From contig NZ_CP142016.1 in assembly GCF_035666175.1 (NCBI RefSeq), positions 806,001 to 870,000 on the forward strand: 64,000 nucleotides of DNA. Direction: 5' to 3'. The stretch comes from Riemerella anatipestifer (lineage in GTDB: Bacteria > Bacteroidota > Bacteroidia > Flavobacteriales > Weeksellaceae). This document shows, piece by piece, positions 44,743 to 54,532 of the stretch; within the stretch, counting starts at the first letter, position 1, and every line of letters starts with the position of its first letter. The notes under the pieces were generated by a model. That model made no database searches. It was not told the DNA's origin and was given only the letters and a program-made list of their open reading frames with translations. Both the position numbers and the translations under genes were made by a program.

Positions 44743-45099
44743 ATAATTTATCAAAAGAATGGAAAATGTTATAACTACTTTGATTTTTCAAAAAAAGATA
44801 GCTTAGGTGAAAAATCATTTTTGTTTTTTTCCAAAAATCCAGCAGATTCTTATAGAATTATCAAGAAGATTTCAACTCCAAATCTTGAACCTCCACCTAT
44901 TTACGTTGATAATAGAGGGAGACAATTTGAATACTTTGATGATAGTATCGTTTTTAAAAAAGTGGGAGAATTAAATCTTATGTATATTAAAGATAACAAT
45001 TTGGGGAAAGTAAAAGGAGAAAAATATTATTATGACGATGAATTTAGGATTAAAAGGATTGTTGAAAATTGGCTTGAAACAAAGATAGTTTACGAATAA
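44743..45099 (+). pseudogene. 3' remnant of a hypothetical protein gene
   Basis: 118 codons are open, from just after the rluD stop to the TAA at 45099, reading NGKCYNYFDFSKKDSLGE and later YYYDDEFRIKRIVENW. No ATG, GTG or good start leads the frame; a TTG at 44821 gives only 92 residues. The Tyr/Asp/Lys-rich makeup suggests the tail of a real protein, but I recognise no family. Its 5' part seems lost. Confidence 0.45.
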
Positions 45100-45155
45100 A
45101 ATTGCTCATAACATAATTAAAACTCAGTATTTTAAACGGAGAACCCATAAGAGTA

Positions 45156-45167
45156 GGGGGGGGGGGG
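45156..45167. repeat. Homopolymer of 12 G
   Basis: Twelve consecutive G in AT-rich surroundings, in the gap between the gene remnant and the SusD gene terminator. Such tracts change length by slippage. No intact gene spans it as assembled. Confidence 0.95.
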
Positions 45168-45203
45168 TAATCTACCAATAAAATACAAGCTAATTAATTT
45201 TAA

Positions 45204-45241
45204 TAAAAACAGGTCATCTTTTTCGGACGACCTGTTTTATT
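45204..45241. terminator. Terminator of the SusD operon
   Basis: AAAACAGGTC pairs with GACCTGTTTT. T runs lie on both sides; it is placed just after the SusD stop on the minus strand. Confidence 0.85.
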
Positions 45242-45260
45242 TTTGATTTTTATTCTGATA

Positions 45261-46577
45261 TTACAATTCTGGGTTTTTCAGCCTTGCTTCCTTAGGGAAA
45301 GGAACGGTATATCTCGCATCGCCTTGCTCTAATTTAAAGGTTTCGCTACCAAAAATGTGTGTAATTTCAGGTTGATTGGTTCGTCTTAAATCTTGCCAAC
45401 GCAAACCTTCAAACGAAAGCTCTCTCGCTCTTTCATTAAGTAATTCCGTGTAATAATCGGTATCAGACAAACCGTTTATTTTGTTTTTAAAATTAGCCAA
45501 CCCCACAGCGTTGTACCTTTTTTCGGCTAATGAAGTAAGCGTTGCTTTAGACTCGGATACTTTACCTAGCATCGCCTGTGCTTCTGCCTTTATCAAAAGA
45601 ACTTCTGCCACACGGAATGTACATTTATACGCACTAGAACCTGCATTATATTTTAAAGTTTGCCAATTGCTTCCGTTTTGTTTAAAATACTTAGAAAAAC
45701 GAAGGTCATTAGTTTTATCAAATAAAGCAATATGCTCATCACTCGCTCTAGAGAAAGAGTAGGTACTCGGCACTACTGGCAAATCAAGGTTCATAATAGA
45801 TTCCGTAGAAGTATAACCGCTAGGTAAAACGCTAAAATTATTAAAATCCTCCAAGTTAGAATTCAAAGCCAGTGCTTGGTTTGCTTCCTTTAAAGCATTA
45901 GCCCAATCTTTTCTGTACTGATACACTCTAGCTTTAAATGCGTGTAAAGCCGTAGTTGTGAATCTGTAATTAAGCCCAGCAGAAAACTTATCTTGATTTA
46001 GTAACTGTTCCGAAGTGGCTATATCCGAAAATATTTGATTATAAACCGCATCTAAAGTAGCTTTAGGAAAACTGCCTTCCAAATTAACTTCCGTTACCAA
46101 AGGAACGGCTAATGTAGAACCATTGCTTCCGTTATAAGCTGGAGCATAAATCCCAATGAGTTCAAAGTAAACATAAGCTCTTAAAGCATAAGCCTCTCCT
46201 AATATTTGGTTGGTATTTTCATTTTTACCAACATATTTATAAGCATTTTCTATAATATAATTGGTGTAGAAAATAGTTTCGTATAAAGATGCGTAAGGCA
46301 CTTCGGTAGAACCTGGCGTCGCATTCGCTTCTCCCCATGTGAATATCGCTTTTAGATACTCGGAAGAGTTGGCTGCCTTTACCTCATCAGATTTAAGATT
46401 GAGTAATGCCTTGTGTTGAGGGTAAATTTGATACGCTCTTGTAAGCAAAGCTCTAAAATCTTCCTCCGTCTGTGGTACTACTTTCCCCGTAGGTACTATA
46501 TCTAAATATCTTTCGCAAGAAACTACACCCAAAGATAGTGAGGTTGCGATGAATAAAGTTTTTATTGTTGATTTCAT
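45261..46577 (-). CDS. SusD/RagB-like outer-membrane lipoprotein
   Basis: 438 residues. The lipoprotein signal ends at Cys21 (LGVVSC) and ERYLDIVPTGKVVPQTEEDF follows, typical of the family. TPR-like helices are in the N-terminal half (ALRAYVYFELIGIYAPAY) and the C-terminal ending is PFPKEARLKNPEL. It caps the SusC channel at the cell surface and captures ligand. It is last in a three-gene operon with SusC and a zinc protease, so the ligand is more likely a peptide than a glycan. Confidence 0.93.
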   Translation of the reverse strand: MKSTIKTLFIATSLSLGVVSCERYLDIVPTGKVVPQTEEDFRALLTRAYQIYPQHKALLNLKSDEVKAANSSEYLKAIFTWGEANATPGSTEVPYASLYETIFYTNYIIENAYKYVGKNENTNQILGEAYALRAYVYFELIGIYAPAYNGSNGSTLAVPLVTEVNLEGSFPKATLDAVYNQIFSDIATSEQLLNQDKFSAGLNYRFTTTALHAFKARVYQYRKDWANALKEANQALALNSNLEDFNNFSVLPSGYTSTESIMNLDLPVVPSTYSFSRASDEHIALFDKTNDLRFSKYFKQNGSNWQTLKYNAGSSAYKCTFRVAEVLLIKAEAQAMLGKVSESKATLTSLAEKRYNAVGLANFKNKINGLSDTDYYTELLNERARELSFEGLRWQDLRRTNQPEITHIFGSETFKLEQGDARYTVPFPKEARLKNPEL

Positions 46578-46601
46578 TTTTTGTTAAATTATTAAGTTAA
46601 A

Positions 46602-49600
46602 TTAAAACCCTACATTAAGACCAAACACGAGGGCTTTCTGTATAGGTTGTGCATAGATGTTACCGTAGGTTTCTGGGTCAAAGAAGTTTTTGTGTCCATT
46701 ACTGAAGACCAATAAATTTCTTCCTTCCAAAGATAATCTCATAGATTTTATCCCTGCACTTTTCAATAAGTCCGCTGGAAGGTTGTACCCTAATCTTATA
46801 TTATTGATTCTGATGAAGCTCATCTCTTTAGCCCATAAATCAAAATAGTTGTAAGAATTTGTTGGGTCCCAATTAGCAAACCAACCATAAACCACCTCTT
46901 GCCCAGGTACAGTATCCACCCCTATAATTCTTGGCAAAGTAGATGAAGTGTTGTTAGGCGTCCAAGCATTTAGGATATCCGCAGAAGCATTAAGCCCTCT
47001 GTCTATAGCCGTAAAGTTATACGGAGCTCTACCTAATACCGTTTGTTTGATGTTGAAAGATACCGCAATATTCAAATCCCAATTGCCTATATTGAAAGTA
47101 TTGGTAATCCCTCCAAAGTATTTAGGGTCTCTATCTCCTAGATAACTAAACCAATTTTTCATTTGGTCTTGAGAATATTCGCTCGTCACATAGCCTATTC
47201 CCCAAGGGTCTGATATTTTGTAAAAGTCCACAGCAGACACTACATTTCCGCTCTTATCGTAGAACAATGGAAGTCCGTTAGCATCAAGACCTGCTGTTTT
47301 AATGCCAAAAACTGCATTCACAGGATAGCCTTTTCCTGAAGGTAAGAAAGTATATCTACCATCATTTACCTCATCAATATTACTTCTATTCGCAGAAATA
47401 TTGAAGGTGGTCGTCCATCTAAATTTATCGGTATTGATGTTATTAGTTATGAGTGAAAATTCAAAACCTCTATTCGTTAGACTTGCCCAATTGACATTAG
47501 ACAAAGAGAAACCTGTTTCTAACGGAAGTTCTTTAACTCCCATAATATCAGTCCCTTTTCTCTCGTATAAATCTAAAGTGAAATTAACTCGGTTGTTCCA
47601 TAATCCAAAGTCTAATCCCACATCTTTAGTGGCTGTTCTTTCCCATCTCAAAAGTGGGTTCGGAGCTCCATCGTGTACTATGGTAGTTTCCGCAGTATTT
47701 AAAATTCTAGTGTTACCATAAGTACCTCTGAAATAAGGCGAAGTACCTCTATCAATATTTCCTTGAAGACCATACGACCCTCTTAGCTTAAACATACTAA
47801 TCGTAGCGTTGTCTTTTAGGAAATTTTCATTCTTAACATTCCACGCCACCGAAGCTGCCCAGATAGGGTTCCATCTCTTGTTGGTTTCTGCACCAAAGAA
47901 GTTAGTTCCGTCATATCTCACACTACCAAAGAAGGTATATTTTTTAGCATAAGTGTATGATAAAGTCCCAAAGAAAGAGGCGAAAGAGTTTTCTACTTCG
48001 GTATCTCTATTAGGAATATAGATTGGCGAAGTAGCTTGGCTATCTGGTAAATTTACAGGAACCGATGTTTTAGTCCTTGGATTGTAGCCATACATTTGGC
48101 TCATCATATCATAATATCTAGTTCTTCTGATTTCAGACCCTGCCAATACATTCAAATCGTGATTGCCAAATCTAGGGCTGTATTCTAATATGTTTCTGAA
48201 GTTATATTCAAAATCATTAGAGTTGGTTCTTTGGAAATAATCTCCATTCGGTAAAAACGAAGTATTGGTAGACGACTGGATACTTTCTGCTATTCGTCTT
48301 CTCATAAGGTAAGTTTCTGCAGAAGCATAGCGTTCAGTTTCGCCTGCCCCTATCAATAATCCAAATTGAGAGCGGTATTCTAAACCTTTAATGATTTTAT
48401 AATTAACATCTAAAATGGTTCTTAACGATTTATTCGCTAATGAATATCTGGTATTTTCTCTTTCCTCTATATAGTTGTACGGAATTCTAGTATCGTTACC
48501 CAAAAAGCTTTCCACATAGTTTATATCTCGGTCGTAGATATAATTTCCGTTAGCATCTCTAGGTGCTAAGTAAGGATTAGCCGTTCTAGAGTAATAAGTC
48601 GGCGTAGTGTAGCTTCCCGAGTCCGACAAAAATGAAGTCTGTTTAGTGGAAGTTCCGAATATAGATAAGCCTAAATTAAGTTTATCGCTTACCTTATAAT
48701 TATTTTTTAGGGTAAGGTTAAATCTGTTAAATCCTGAACCTATCACGGTAGATTTTTCGTCGTAATATCCAAAAGAAGCATAGTAGCTGTAATTATCTAA
48801 ACCACCTGTGATACTCACGGCTTGTTGCTGATTAACCACATTTCTGTAAAGCAAGTTGCCCCAATTGGTATTGGTATTTCTAAGCTCATTGATTTGCTTT
48901 TGCGAAAGAGGACTAAGTGCCGAAAAACCTCCATTTCTAAAAGAATCCCAATCATTATTAGCCGTTAAAATTCTAGACACCGCCCCATTATCTTTTCTAT
49001 AATTGTCTAGGTCGGCTCTTTCTGCCATCATCAATTCCATATCTACTTTTTGGGAAGCATTCATCAGATTAAGTCTAGAGAAATCTGGTCTTAAGCTCAC
49101 AAAAGTATTTGATGAAAAATTGATGCTCATTCTTCCTTTTTTACCACTTTTAGTAGTTACCAGAATAACCCCATTGGCTGCCCTAGCACCATAAATAGCG
49201 GTTGCTGACGCATCTTTAAGCACCGTAATATCTTCTATATCTTCTGGGTTGAACCCTGCGATAGAATAGTTTTTAAGCTCATTGATATCTTGTCCTACAT
49301 TGTAGGCAGGAGCTTGGTTTCCTTCTAGGGGCATTCCGTCCACCACCCAAAGTGGGTCTGTAGAACCCGAAAGCGATGCCGTACCTCTCACACGCACAGG
49401 AGCTATCTGCCCAGGTGTTCCAGAGGCCGGTGTAATCATTACCCCTGCTACTTTACCTTGTAGCATCTGATCTACAGAGGCGGTGGCTTTTTGTTCAATA
49501 GACTTCATTTTTACCACACCTACAGAAGAAGTCAGTTTACTTTTTTCAATCTTCTGAAAACCCGTTAAAACCACTTCTTCTATCTTTCTCTCTTTGTTTT

Positions 49601-49673
49601 GAACCGTATCGGTTATGGTATTCTGTGCAAAGAATACCCCTGGCAAAAGAGTTAATAGTAATTTCGTTTTCAT
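46602..49673 (-). CDS. SusC/RagA-like TonB-dependent receptor
   Basis: 1023 residues. After a short signal peptide (MKTKLLLTLLPGVFFA) comes a TonB-box-like KIEEVVLTGFQ and directly the plug (LQGKVAGVMITPASGTPGQ, DPLWVVDGMPLEG, DITVLKDASATAIYGARAANGVILV). The usual N-terminal carboxypeptidase-like domain is missing. The barrel ends KALVFGLNVGF. It forms the channel that SusD covers. The SusD gene lies 24 bp downstream and the protease gene 21 bp upstream. Confidence 0.95.
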   Translation of the reverse strand: MKTKLLLTLLPGVFFAQNTITDTVQNKERKIEEVVLTGFQKIEKSKLTSSVGVVKMKSIEQKATASVDQMLQGKVAGVMITPASGTPGQIAPVRVRGTASLSGSTDPLWVVDGMPLEGNQAPAYNVGQDINELKNYSIAGFNPEDIEDITVLKDASATAIYGARAANGVILVTTKSGKKGRMSINFSSNTFVSLRPDFSRLNLMNASQKVDMELMMAERADLDNYRKDNGAVSRILTANNDWDSFRNGGFSALSPLSQKQINELRNTNTNWGNLLYRNVVNQQQAVSITGGLDNYSYYASFGYYDEKSTVIGSGFNRFNLTLKNNYKVSDKLNLGLSIFGTSTKQTSFLSDSGSYTTPTYYSRTANPYLAPRDANGNYIYDRDINYVESFLGNDTRIPYNYIEERENTRYSLANKSLRTILDVNYKIIKGLEYRSQFGLLIGAGETERYASAETYLMRRRIAESIQSSTNTSFLPNGDYFQRTNSNDFEYNFRNILEYSPRFGNHDLNVLAGSEIRRTRYYDMMSQMYGYNPRTKTSVPVNLPDSQATSPIYIPNRDTEVENSFASFFGTLSYTYAKKYTFFGSVRYDGTNFFGAETNKRWNPIWAASVAWNVKNENFLKDNATISMFKLRGSYGLQGNIDRGTSPYFRGTYGNTRILNTAETTIVHDGAPNPLLRWERTATKDVGLDFGLWNNRVNFTLDLYERKGTDIMGVKELPLETGFSLSNVNWASLTNRGFEFSLITNNINTDKFRWTTTFNISANRSNIDEVNDGRYTFLPSGKGYPVNAVFGIKTAGLDANGLPLFYDKSGNVVSAVDFYKISDPWGIGYVTSEYSQDQMKNWFSYLGDRDPKYFGGITNTFNIGNWDLNIAVSFNIKQTVLGRAPYNFTAIDRGLNASADILNAWTPNNTSSTLPRIIGVDTVPGQEVVYGWFANWDPTNSYNYFDLWAKEMSFIRINNIRLGYNLPADLLKSAGIKSMRLSLEGRNLLVFSNGHKNFFDPETYGNIYAQPIQKALVFGLNVGF

Positions 49674-49694
49674 ATCTCTTATTTTTTATCAATT

Positions 49695-52265
49695 TCAGTT
49701 ATTACCCAATGCTTTATTTAATCTTACCATCATATCTTGATAATGACTTTGCGTATCGTTATCGGCTTTGTTCATTGCTTTTGAGATGATTGTTCGTACC
49801 TTTATCAACTCCGCTCTCTTGGCAGAACCCACTTCCGACAATCGTTTCATTCCATCAAAATAAAATTCTAGATGTTGTTCGCCTACTTTATCCAAATGAG
49901 TGTGGCTACAAGCATAGTCGCACATCATTGGCATTGGGCTAAAGATGCCCTTTTCCGTTTTCTCGTACATTCTCTGCGTGTCTATAATGAGGGCATCTAT
50001 GTAGTTTTTTTGCGTCATTCTTTCAGCGATGTTCAAAGGCTGTTTTTTAATTGATTTACTAAAAATAAATCCTCTTAAATCGTTGAACAGTTCGGCTACT
50101 GTCATTACTTTTTGATGATTAAGAAACTCAAATTCTAATATTCTTAGGAGTTTATTATCATTCATAAGCCCGTACAAAATAGCGGCTTGTTTCTCTCTAA
50201 ATACATTGTACGGCGACTGCTCCACCAACCCTTTAGGTGTGTTTTTAGCTGGACGGATTTTTTGGTTCAATGGAGATAAAAATAACCACTCTGGCAAAGT
50301 TAGTATGTGCTTTTTTATAAACGCCAAAGCCTCTTTTTGTGTTTCGTATGGTACAGGTATATAAGAACTCTGCTGGTCGCCCTTAACGGTAGGATTAAGG
50401 TAAATCCCCCCAATGTTAGCCAACACGTGATTATTATAAACATACCATTGGTTAATCACTTGGTTGTAAAAAGACTTCGCTTCGTTGTAGTTTTCTCCAT
50501 TTTTGGTACTCCATTCTATGAGGTTTGGTAGCGTTTTCTTTAGATTGATGATGCCATACTCCCCTGCTTTCATCGCATTATCGCCCAAATCTTCTGCTTG
50601 CGAGCGAGGATCTACCGTCTCCTCTTGTTGTGCTCCGTAGAAATAGAGTGGGTCTCCTTGATGTTTCTCTATCCATTTTTGCGTGATTGGTAATTCTTCT
50701 TGAGGCGTCTTTTTACCCGTCCAACGGTAACCCCAGTTAATGGCAAACTCATCATAAACTCCTATTTTTGGAGTGATTTGTTTCACACCATCACCTTCTT
50801 GTGCTACATAGTTAAATCTAGCATAGTCCATAATAGAAGGAGCTGTACCACCCATTTTCTCTGTAAATTCAGGCGAACGCAAAGACTCTACTGGGAACGC
50901 AAACGAAGACCCCATATTATGTTTAAGCCCGAAGGTATGCCCTACCTCGTGGGAGGACACAAACCGAATGGCATTCGCCATTTTATCGTCTGGGAATTTA
51001 TTTCCTCTTACCTGTGGGTCTATAATTCCTGTTTGAACTCTCATCCAAGACTGGAGCAAAGTCATCACATTGTGCCACCATATAATATCAGACTCCAAGA
51101 TTTCTCCCGTTCTAGGGTCCACTACCGATGGTCCCATAGCATTCGCCATAGAAGAGGCTGCATAAGTGATTACAGAGTAGCGAACATCATCTACATCAAA
51201 CTCTGTATCGTTAGGGTCTGGCAATTTCGCTGAAATTACATTTTTGAACCCTGCCTTTTCAAATGCTTTATTCCAATCGTGCACTCCGTCTATAATGGCT
51301 TGTTGCCATTGTTTCGGTGTAGCCGGGTCTATATAGTAAACAATCGGCTTTTTAGGTTCTACCAACTCGCCTCTAAGGTATCTTACTTCGTCTTCCGCTT
51401 TAGGTTCTAATCGCCACCTTGTGATGAGTTCTCTCTGCTCTACCTTTTGCTGACTATCCGTAAAGTACATCTTAGGCATCGTAAAATACCCTACTCTATC
51501 GTCCGAAAAACGCCCTACCATAGGCTCTGGCAATAGCACGATATTAGTAGTAGTTCCCACCGTTAAATCGGCTTTTTCGGCAGAAGTTTTCCCCTCTGAA
51601 ATTTGGGTACTGAAATAAGACTTTACCACCACATTATTAGGGAAAGCCTTTACCTCGTCTATGTAAGAATCTTTGGTTCTTACGCTTCCCCCCATACCGA
51701 TATTATCAAACAGATTGTTAAAACTTTTAGCGTTTCCGTCAAAGACATTATTTACCTGAATTACCGCTGTGGAGTCTTTCCCTAGAGTTTTAATTTCAAA
51801 ACCTTCCACTATAGACTCTCCGTAATTATCCTTTACCGAAGCCGAGATATTATCTTTCGAATTAACGGTAATTTGTGGGTCAAAAGTTTTTACCCACACC
51901 TTTTTATTGGTAGTGTCTTTATAAAATCTGATAATTTTATTCTCATAGTTCATCCCCTTGTTAATCCCAGCATTATTGATAGGAGCAGGCACAGACGATA
52001 TTTTATTTACGATGAGTAGGTCTTTCCTCAGTACTTCGTTAGGAATTTCAAAATAAATCTTATCCTTTACTCTATGTATTTTGAGTAACCCTTGTTTGGT
52101 TTCCGCTCCTTTCAATAACTTTTCGTAAGGCTCAAAGTCCTCATTTTTTTTAGAATCTTCTTTCTCTGTTTTCACAGAATCTTTTGGAGAGACTTTGCTT
52201 TGAGCAAAAGCTATATTTGGATACAAAAACAACCACGCAGAACAACCTAAAATCTTTAAATTCAT
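49695..52265 (-). CDS. Secreted zinc-dependent metalloprotease (DUF5117/DUF5118 type)
   Basis: 856 residues from the ATG at 52265, with signal peptide MNLKILGCSAWLFLYPNIAFA. The zinc site HEVGHTFGLKHN is near residue 437, an extended HExxHxxGxxH motif, and SIMDYARFNYVAQEGD (near 480) contains the expected Met-turn. The N-terminal 200 residues are the beta-rich DUF5118-type domain. It is first in the operon with SusC and SusD, so it probably trims proteins for import as peptides. A -7 box at 52300-52307 starts the operon. Confidence 0.92.
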   Translation of the reverse strand: MNLKILGCSAWLFLYPNIAFAQSKVSPKDSVKTEKEDSKKNEDFEPYEKLLKGAETKQGLLKIHRVKDKIYFEIPNEVLRKDLLIVNKISSVPAPINNAGINKGMNYENKIIRFYKDTTNKKVWVKTFDPQITVNSKDNISASVKDNYGESIVEGFEIKTLGKDSTAVIQVNNVFDGNAKSFNNLFDNIGMGGSVRTKDSYIDEVKAFPNNVVVKSYFSTQISEGKTSAEKADLTVGTTTNIVLLPEPMVGRFSDDRVGYFTMPKMYFTDSQQKVEQRELITRWRLEPKAEDEVRYLRGELVEPKKPIVYYIDPATPKQWQQAIIDGVHDWNKAFEKAGFKNVISAKLPDPNDTEFDVDDVRYSVITYAASSMANAMGPSVVDPRTGEILESDIIWWHNVMTLLQSWMRVQTGIIDPQVRGNKFPDDKMANAIRFVSSHEVGHTFGLKHNMGSSFAFPVESLRSPEFTEKMGGTAPSIMDYARFNYVAQEGDGVKQITPKIGVYDEFAINWGYRWTGKKTPQEELPITQKWIEKHQGDPLYFYGAQQEETVDPRSQAEDLGDNAMKAGEYGIINLKKTLPNLIEWSTKNGENYNEAKSFYNQVINQWYVYNNHVLANIGGIYLNPTVKGDQQSSYIPVPYETQKEALAFIKKHILTLPEWLFLSPLNQKIRPAKNTPKGLVEQSPYNVFREKQAAILYGLMNDNKLLRILEFEFLNHQKVMTVAELFNDLRGFIFSKSIKKQPLNIAERMTQKNYIDALIIDTQRMYEKTEKGIFSPMPMMCDYACSHTHLDKVGEQHLEFYFDGMKRLSEVGSAKRAELIKVRTIISKAMNKADNDTQSHYQDMMVRLNKALGNN

Positions 52266-52299
52266 AAACCAATATTCTATTTTCATTAAAAAAGGGGGA

Positions 52300-52307
52300 C
52301 AAAGTTA
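52300..52307 (-). promoter_or_regulatory. -7 box of the protease-SusC-SusD operon
   Basis: TAACTTTG on the minus strand, 34 bases before the chosen start. Confidence 0.7.
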
Positions 52308-52420
52308 GCTTTTTATATTCTTTTTAGAATGGTTTTCCCACAAACAGATGCCAAAAACAGACAAAAATCATATACTGCTAATACAGATAAAAAGAACTCA
52401 AAAAAATATTGATAAAATAA

Positions 52421-52454
52421 AAAAGCAACTGGTTATGTATAACCAGTTGCTCTC
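52421..52454 (-). terminator. Terminator of tRNA-Gln
   Basis: AGCAACTGGTTAT pairs with ATAACCAGTTGCT around a 2-base loop; on the minus strand T6ATTTT follows. Confidence 0.85.
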
Positions 52455-52463
52455 TATAAATCC

Positions 52464-52537
52464 GTAGACCCACAGGGACTCGAACCCCGAATAACAGAAC
52501 CAAAATCTGCTGTGTTGCCAATTACACCATGGGTCTA
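52464..52537 (-). tRNA. tRNA-Gln (anticodon TTG)
   Basis: A cloverleaf can be folded: acceptor TAGACCC with GGGTCTA, a D arm in GTGTAATTGGCAACAC, anticodon stem GCAGA with TCTGT around the loop TTTTGGT (anticodon TTG), and a T arm with GGTTCGAGTCC. CCA is not encoded, as is usual in this phylum. A terminator follows. Confidence 0.95.
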
Positions 52538-52693
52538 TAGGTGTTTTGTTTTTTTTAGTGGTGCAAATTTACAACTTTTTTCATTTCATGCAAAAAAAAT
52601 ATACAAAAATTCATTGATACACATTTAAAACATTGGTTTTCAGATTTATTTTTTATTATTATTTTCTTCTTTGGTGTTTATAATATCAAGTTG

Positions 52694-52701
52694 TATCTTT
52701 G
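52694..52701 (+). promoter_or_regulatory. -7 box of mvaA
   Basis: TATCTTTG, 20 bases before the ATG at 52722. It excludes the longer start at 52671. Confidence 0.7.
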
Positions 52702-52721
52702 ATACCTCAAAATTAAGAGCT

Positions 52722-54050
52722 ATGAATCATCAGCCAGTAGAAGGATTTTCTAAATTAAATAAACAAAATAAAATAGAATGGATTGTTAATGAGTATTTGG
52801 GAGGTAATGAAGAATACATCAAAATACTTCAACAATATTGGAACGACAATCAAGACCTACAAAAACTCCATGATGAGTTTTCAGAGAACACTATTTCCAA
52901 CTTTTATATGCCTTATGGTATTGCTCCGAATTTTTTAATAGATGGAAAGTTATTAGCACTTCCCATGGCGGTAGAAGAGAGTTCGGTGGTAGCCGCGGCT
53001 TCAAAAGCGGCTAAGTTTTGGCTTAATAAAGGAGGCTTCAAAACCACTATTATTGACACTAAAAAACTAGGGCATACTCATTTTATACTAAAAGCAGAAT
53101 CTCATAAGATTAGACATTTTTTCAACTTTAATCTTAGACAAAAATTATTTGAAGCAACACAAGATATCACCAAAAATATGAGAAATAGAGGTGGTGGTAT
53201 TTTAGACATAGAGTTAGTGGATAAGACTTCTGAAATGAATGATTATTACCAACTCAAAGCTAGTTTTGATACTAAAGACTCTATGGGAGCTAACTTTATC
53301 AACTCTTGTTTAGAGCAATTTGGTAAAACGCTTAAAGAGGAAATTAACCTTTCTGCTGATTTCACAGAGGAAGAAAAACAATCTCTTCAAGTGGTAATGA
53401 ATATCTTATCCAACTTTACGCCTGACTGTATTGTTAGAGCGGAGGTTTCTTGTAAGATAGAGGATTTGAAAGATGATAGCGGTATTTCTCCTGAAGAATT
53501 TGCATGGAAGTTTAAACAAGCCGTTGCTATTGCTGAAATAGAGCCGTACAGAGCGACCACTCACAATAAAGGGATTATGAATGGTGTAGATGCCGTAGTT
53601 ATAGCTACAGGAAACGATTTTAGAGCTACGGAAGCTTGTGCTCATGCTTACGCTGCCCGTAACGGAAAATATAGTTCACTCACGCACTGTACTACCAATA
53701 ACGGAATATTCAGGTTTTGGATAGATTTGCCTATTTCAGTAGGCGTTGTGGGAGGACTTACAAATCTGCACCCATTGGTTAAATTCTCGTTAGCGTTATT
53801 AGGTAAACCTTCTGCTCAAGAACTCATGAGTATTTTGGCTGTATCTGGGCTAGCTCAGAACTTCGCCGCTCTTCGCTCGTTGGTAACAACAGGAATACAA
53901 AAAGGACATATGAAGATGCATTTGTTTAATATCCTTAATCAGTTTGGGGCAACCGAAGAAGAAAAATCTTATTTTGTAAACTATTTTAAAGATAAGACGG
54001 TAAGCCACCACGAAGTAATCACAGAGCTCAATAAGCTAAGAGGAAAATAA
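52722..54050 (+). CDS. mvaA: Hydroxymethylglutaryl-CoA reductase, class II
   Basis: 442 residues. The sequence starts EGFSKLNKQNKIEWI as in class II enzymes. LPMAVEESSVVAAASKAAKF holds the catalytic Glu, DSMGANFINSCLE the HMG-CoA-binding part, and GIMNGVDAVVIATGNDFRA the catalytic Asp and NAD(P) region. It reduces HMG-CoA to mevalonate for isoprenoids, consistent with the mevalonate route of Flavobacteriia and feeding the polyprenyl synthase in this window. Coenzyme preference is not readable. The DUF423 gene follows 7 bp downstream. Confidence 0.93.
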   Translation: MNHQPVEGFSKLNKQNKIEWIVNEYLGGNEEYIKILQQYWNDNQDLQKLHDEFSENTISNFYMPYGIAPNFLIDGKLLALPMAVEESSVVAAASKAAKFWLNKGGFKTTIIDTKKLGHTHFILKAESHKIRHFFNFNLRQKLFEATQDITKNMRNRGGGILDIELVDKTSEMNDYYQLKASFDTKDSMGANFINSCLEQFGKTLKEEINLSADFTEEEKQSLQVVMNILSNFTPDCIVRAEVSCKIEDLKDDSGISPEEFAWKFKQAVAIAEIEPYRATTHNKGIMNGVDAVVIATGNDFRATEACAHAYAARNGKYSSLTHCTTNNGIFRFWIDLPISVGVVGGLTNLHPLVKFSLALLGKPSAQELMSILAVSGLAQNFAALRSLVTTGIQKGHMKMHLFNILNQFGATEEEKSYFVNYFKDKTVSHHEVITELNKLRGK

Positions 54051-54057
54051 GAAAAGT

Positions 54058-54447
54058 ATGAAAACATTTACACTCATTGTAGGAGGAATTTATGGACTAA
54101 TGTCTGTGATTTTAGGAGCTTTTGGAGCTCATGCGTTTAAAAAGATTTTAAGCGTAGAAAAATTGGCAAGTTTTGAAACAGGAGTAAAGTATCAAATGTA
54201 CTCTGCTCTATTTCTTTTAGTAATTGGTTTTTTTCTAAAATTCGATAATGGATTAGAAAAGTGGACATCATTGCTAATGATAATAGGGACTTTTTTATTC
54301 TCTGTGAGTATTTATTTCTTGGCTTTTCAAGAAGTTTGGGGCGTTAGTTTAAGATTTTTGGGACCTATTACCCCATTAGGAGGGCTGTGTATGATTATCA
54401 GTTGGGCAATGCTCATTACGCTAGTAGCAAGGGCTAAAGTAGGGTAA
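54058..54447 (+). CDS. DUF423 family membrane protein
   Basis: 129 residues with four hydrophobic helices. GAFGAHAFKK in the first loop and the C-terminal FLGPITPLGGLCMIISW are DUF423 marks. Its function is unknown. It lies 7 bp after mvaA and is probably co-transcribed. Confidence 0.92.
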   Translation: MKTFTLIVGGIYGLMSVILGAFGAHAFKKILSVEKLASFETGVKYQMYSALFLLVIGFFLKFDNGLEKWTSLLMIIGTFLFSVSIYFLAFQEVWGVSLRFLGPITPLGGLCMIISWAMLITLVARAKVG

Positions 54448-54481
54448 ACAAAAAAGATTTCTATCTTCCAAAGATTTTCTT

Positions 54482-54489
54482 TAAATTTG
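54482..54489 (+). promoter_or_regulatory. -7 box of sucC
   Basis: TAAATTTG, 43 bases before the ATG. Confidence 0.65.
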
Positions 54490-54532
54490 TAACTGTTTAT
54501 AAAATCGTAAAATTTAATACAAAAATATATTT

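Noticed and set aside
50700..51233. A 177-codon plus-strand frame inside the metalloprotease gene
   Set aside because: It lies antisense to a well-supported gene and covers its zinc-site region; the translation has no family features. Shadow frame.
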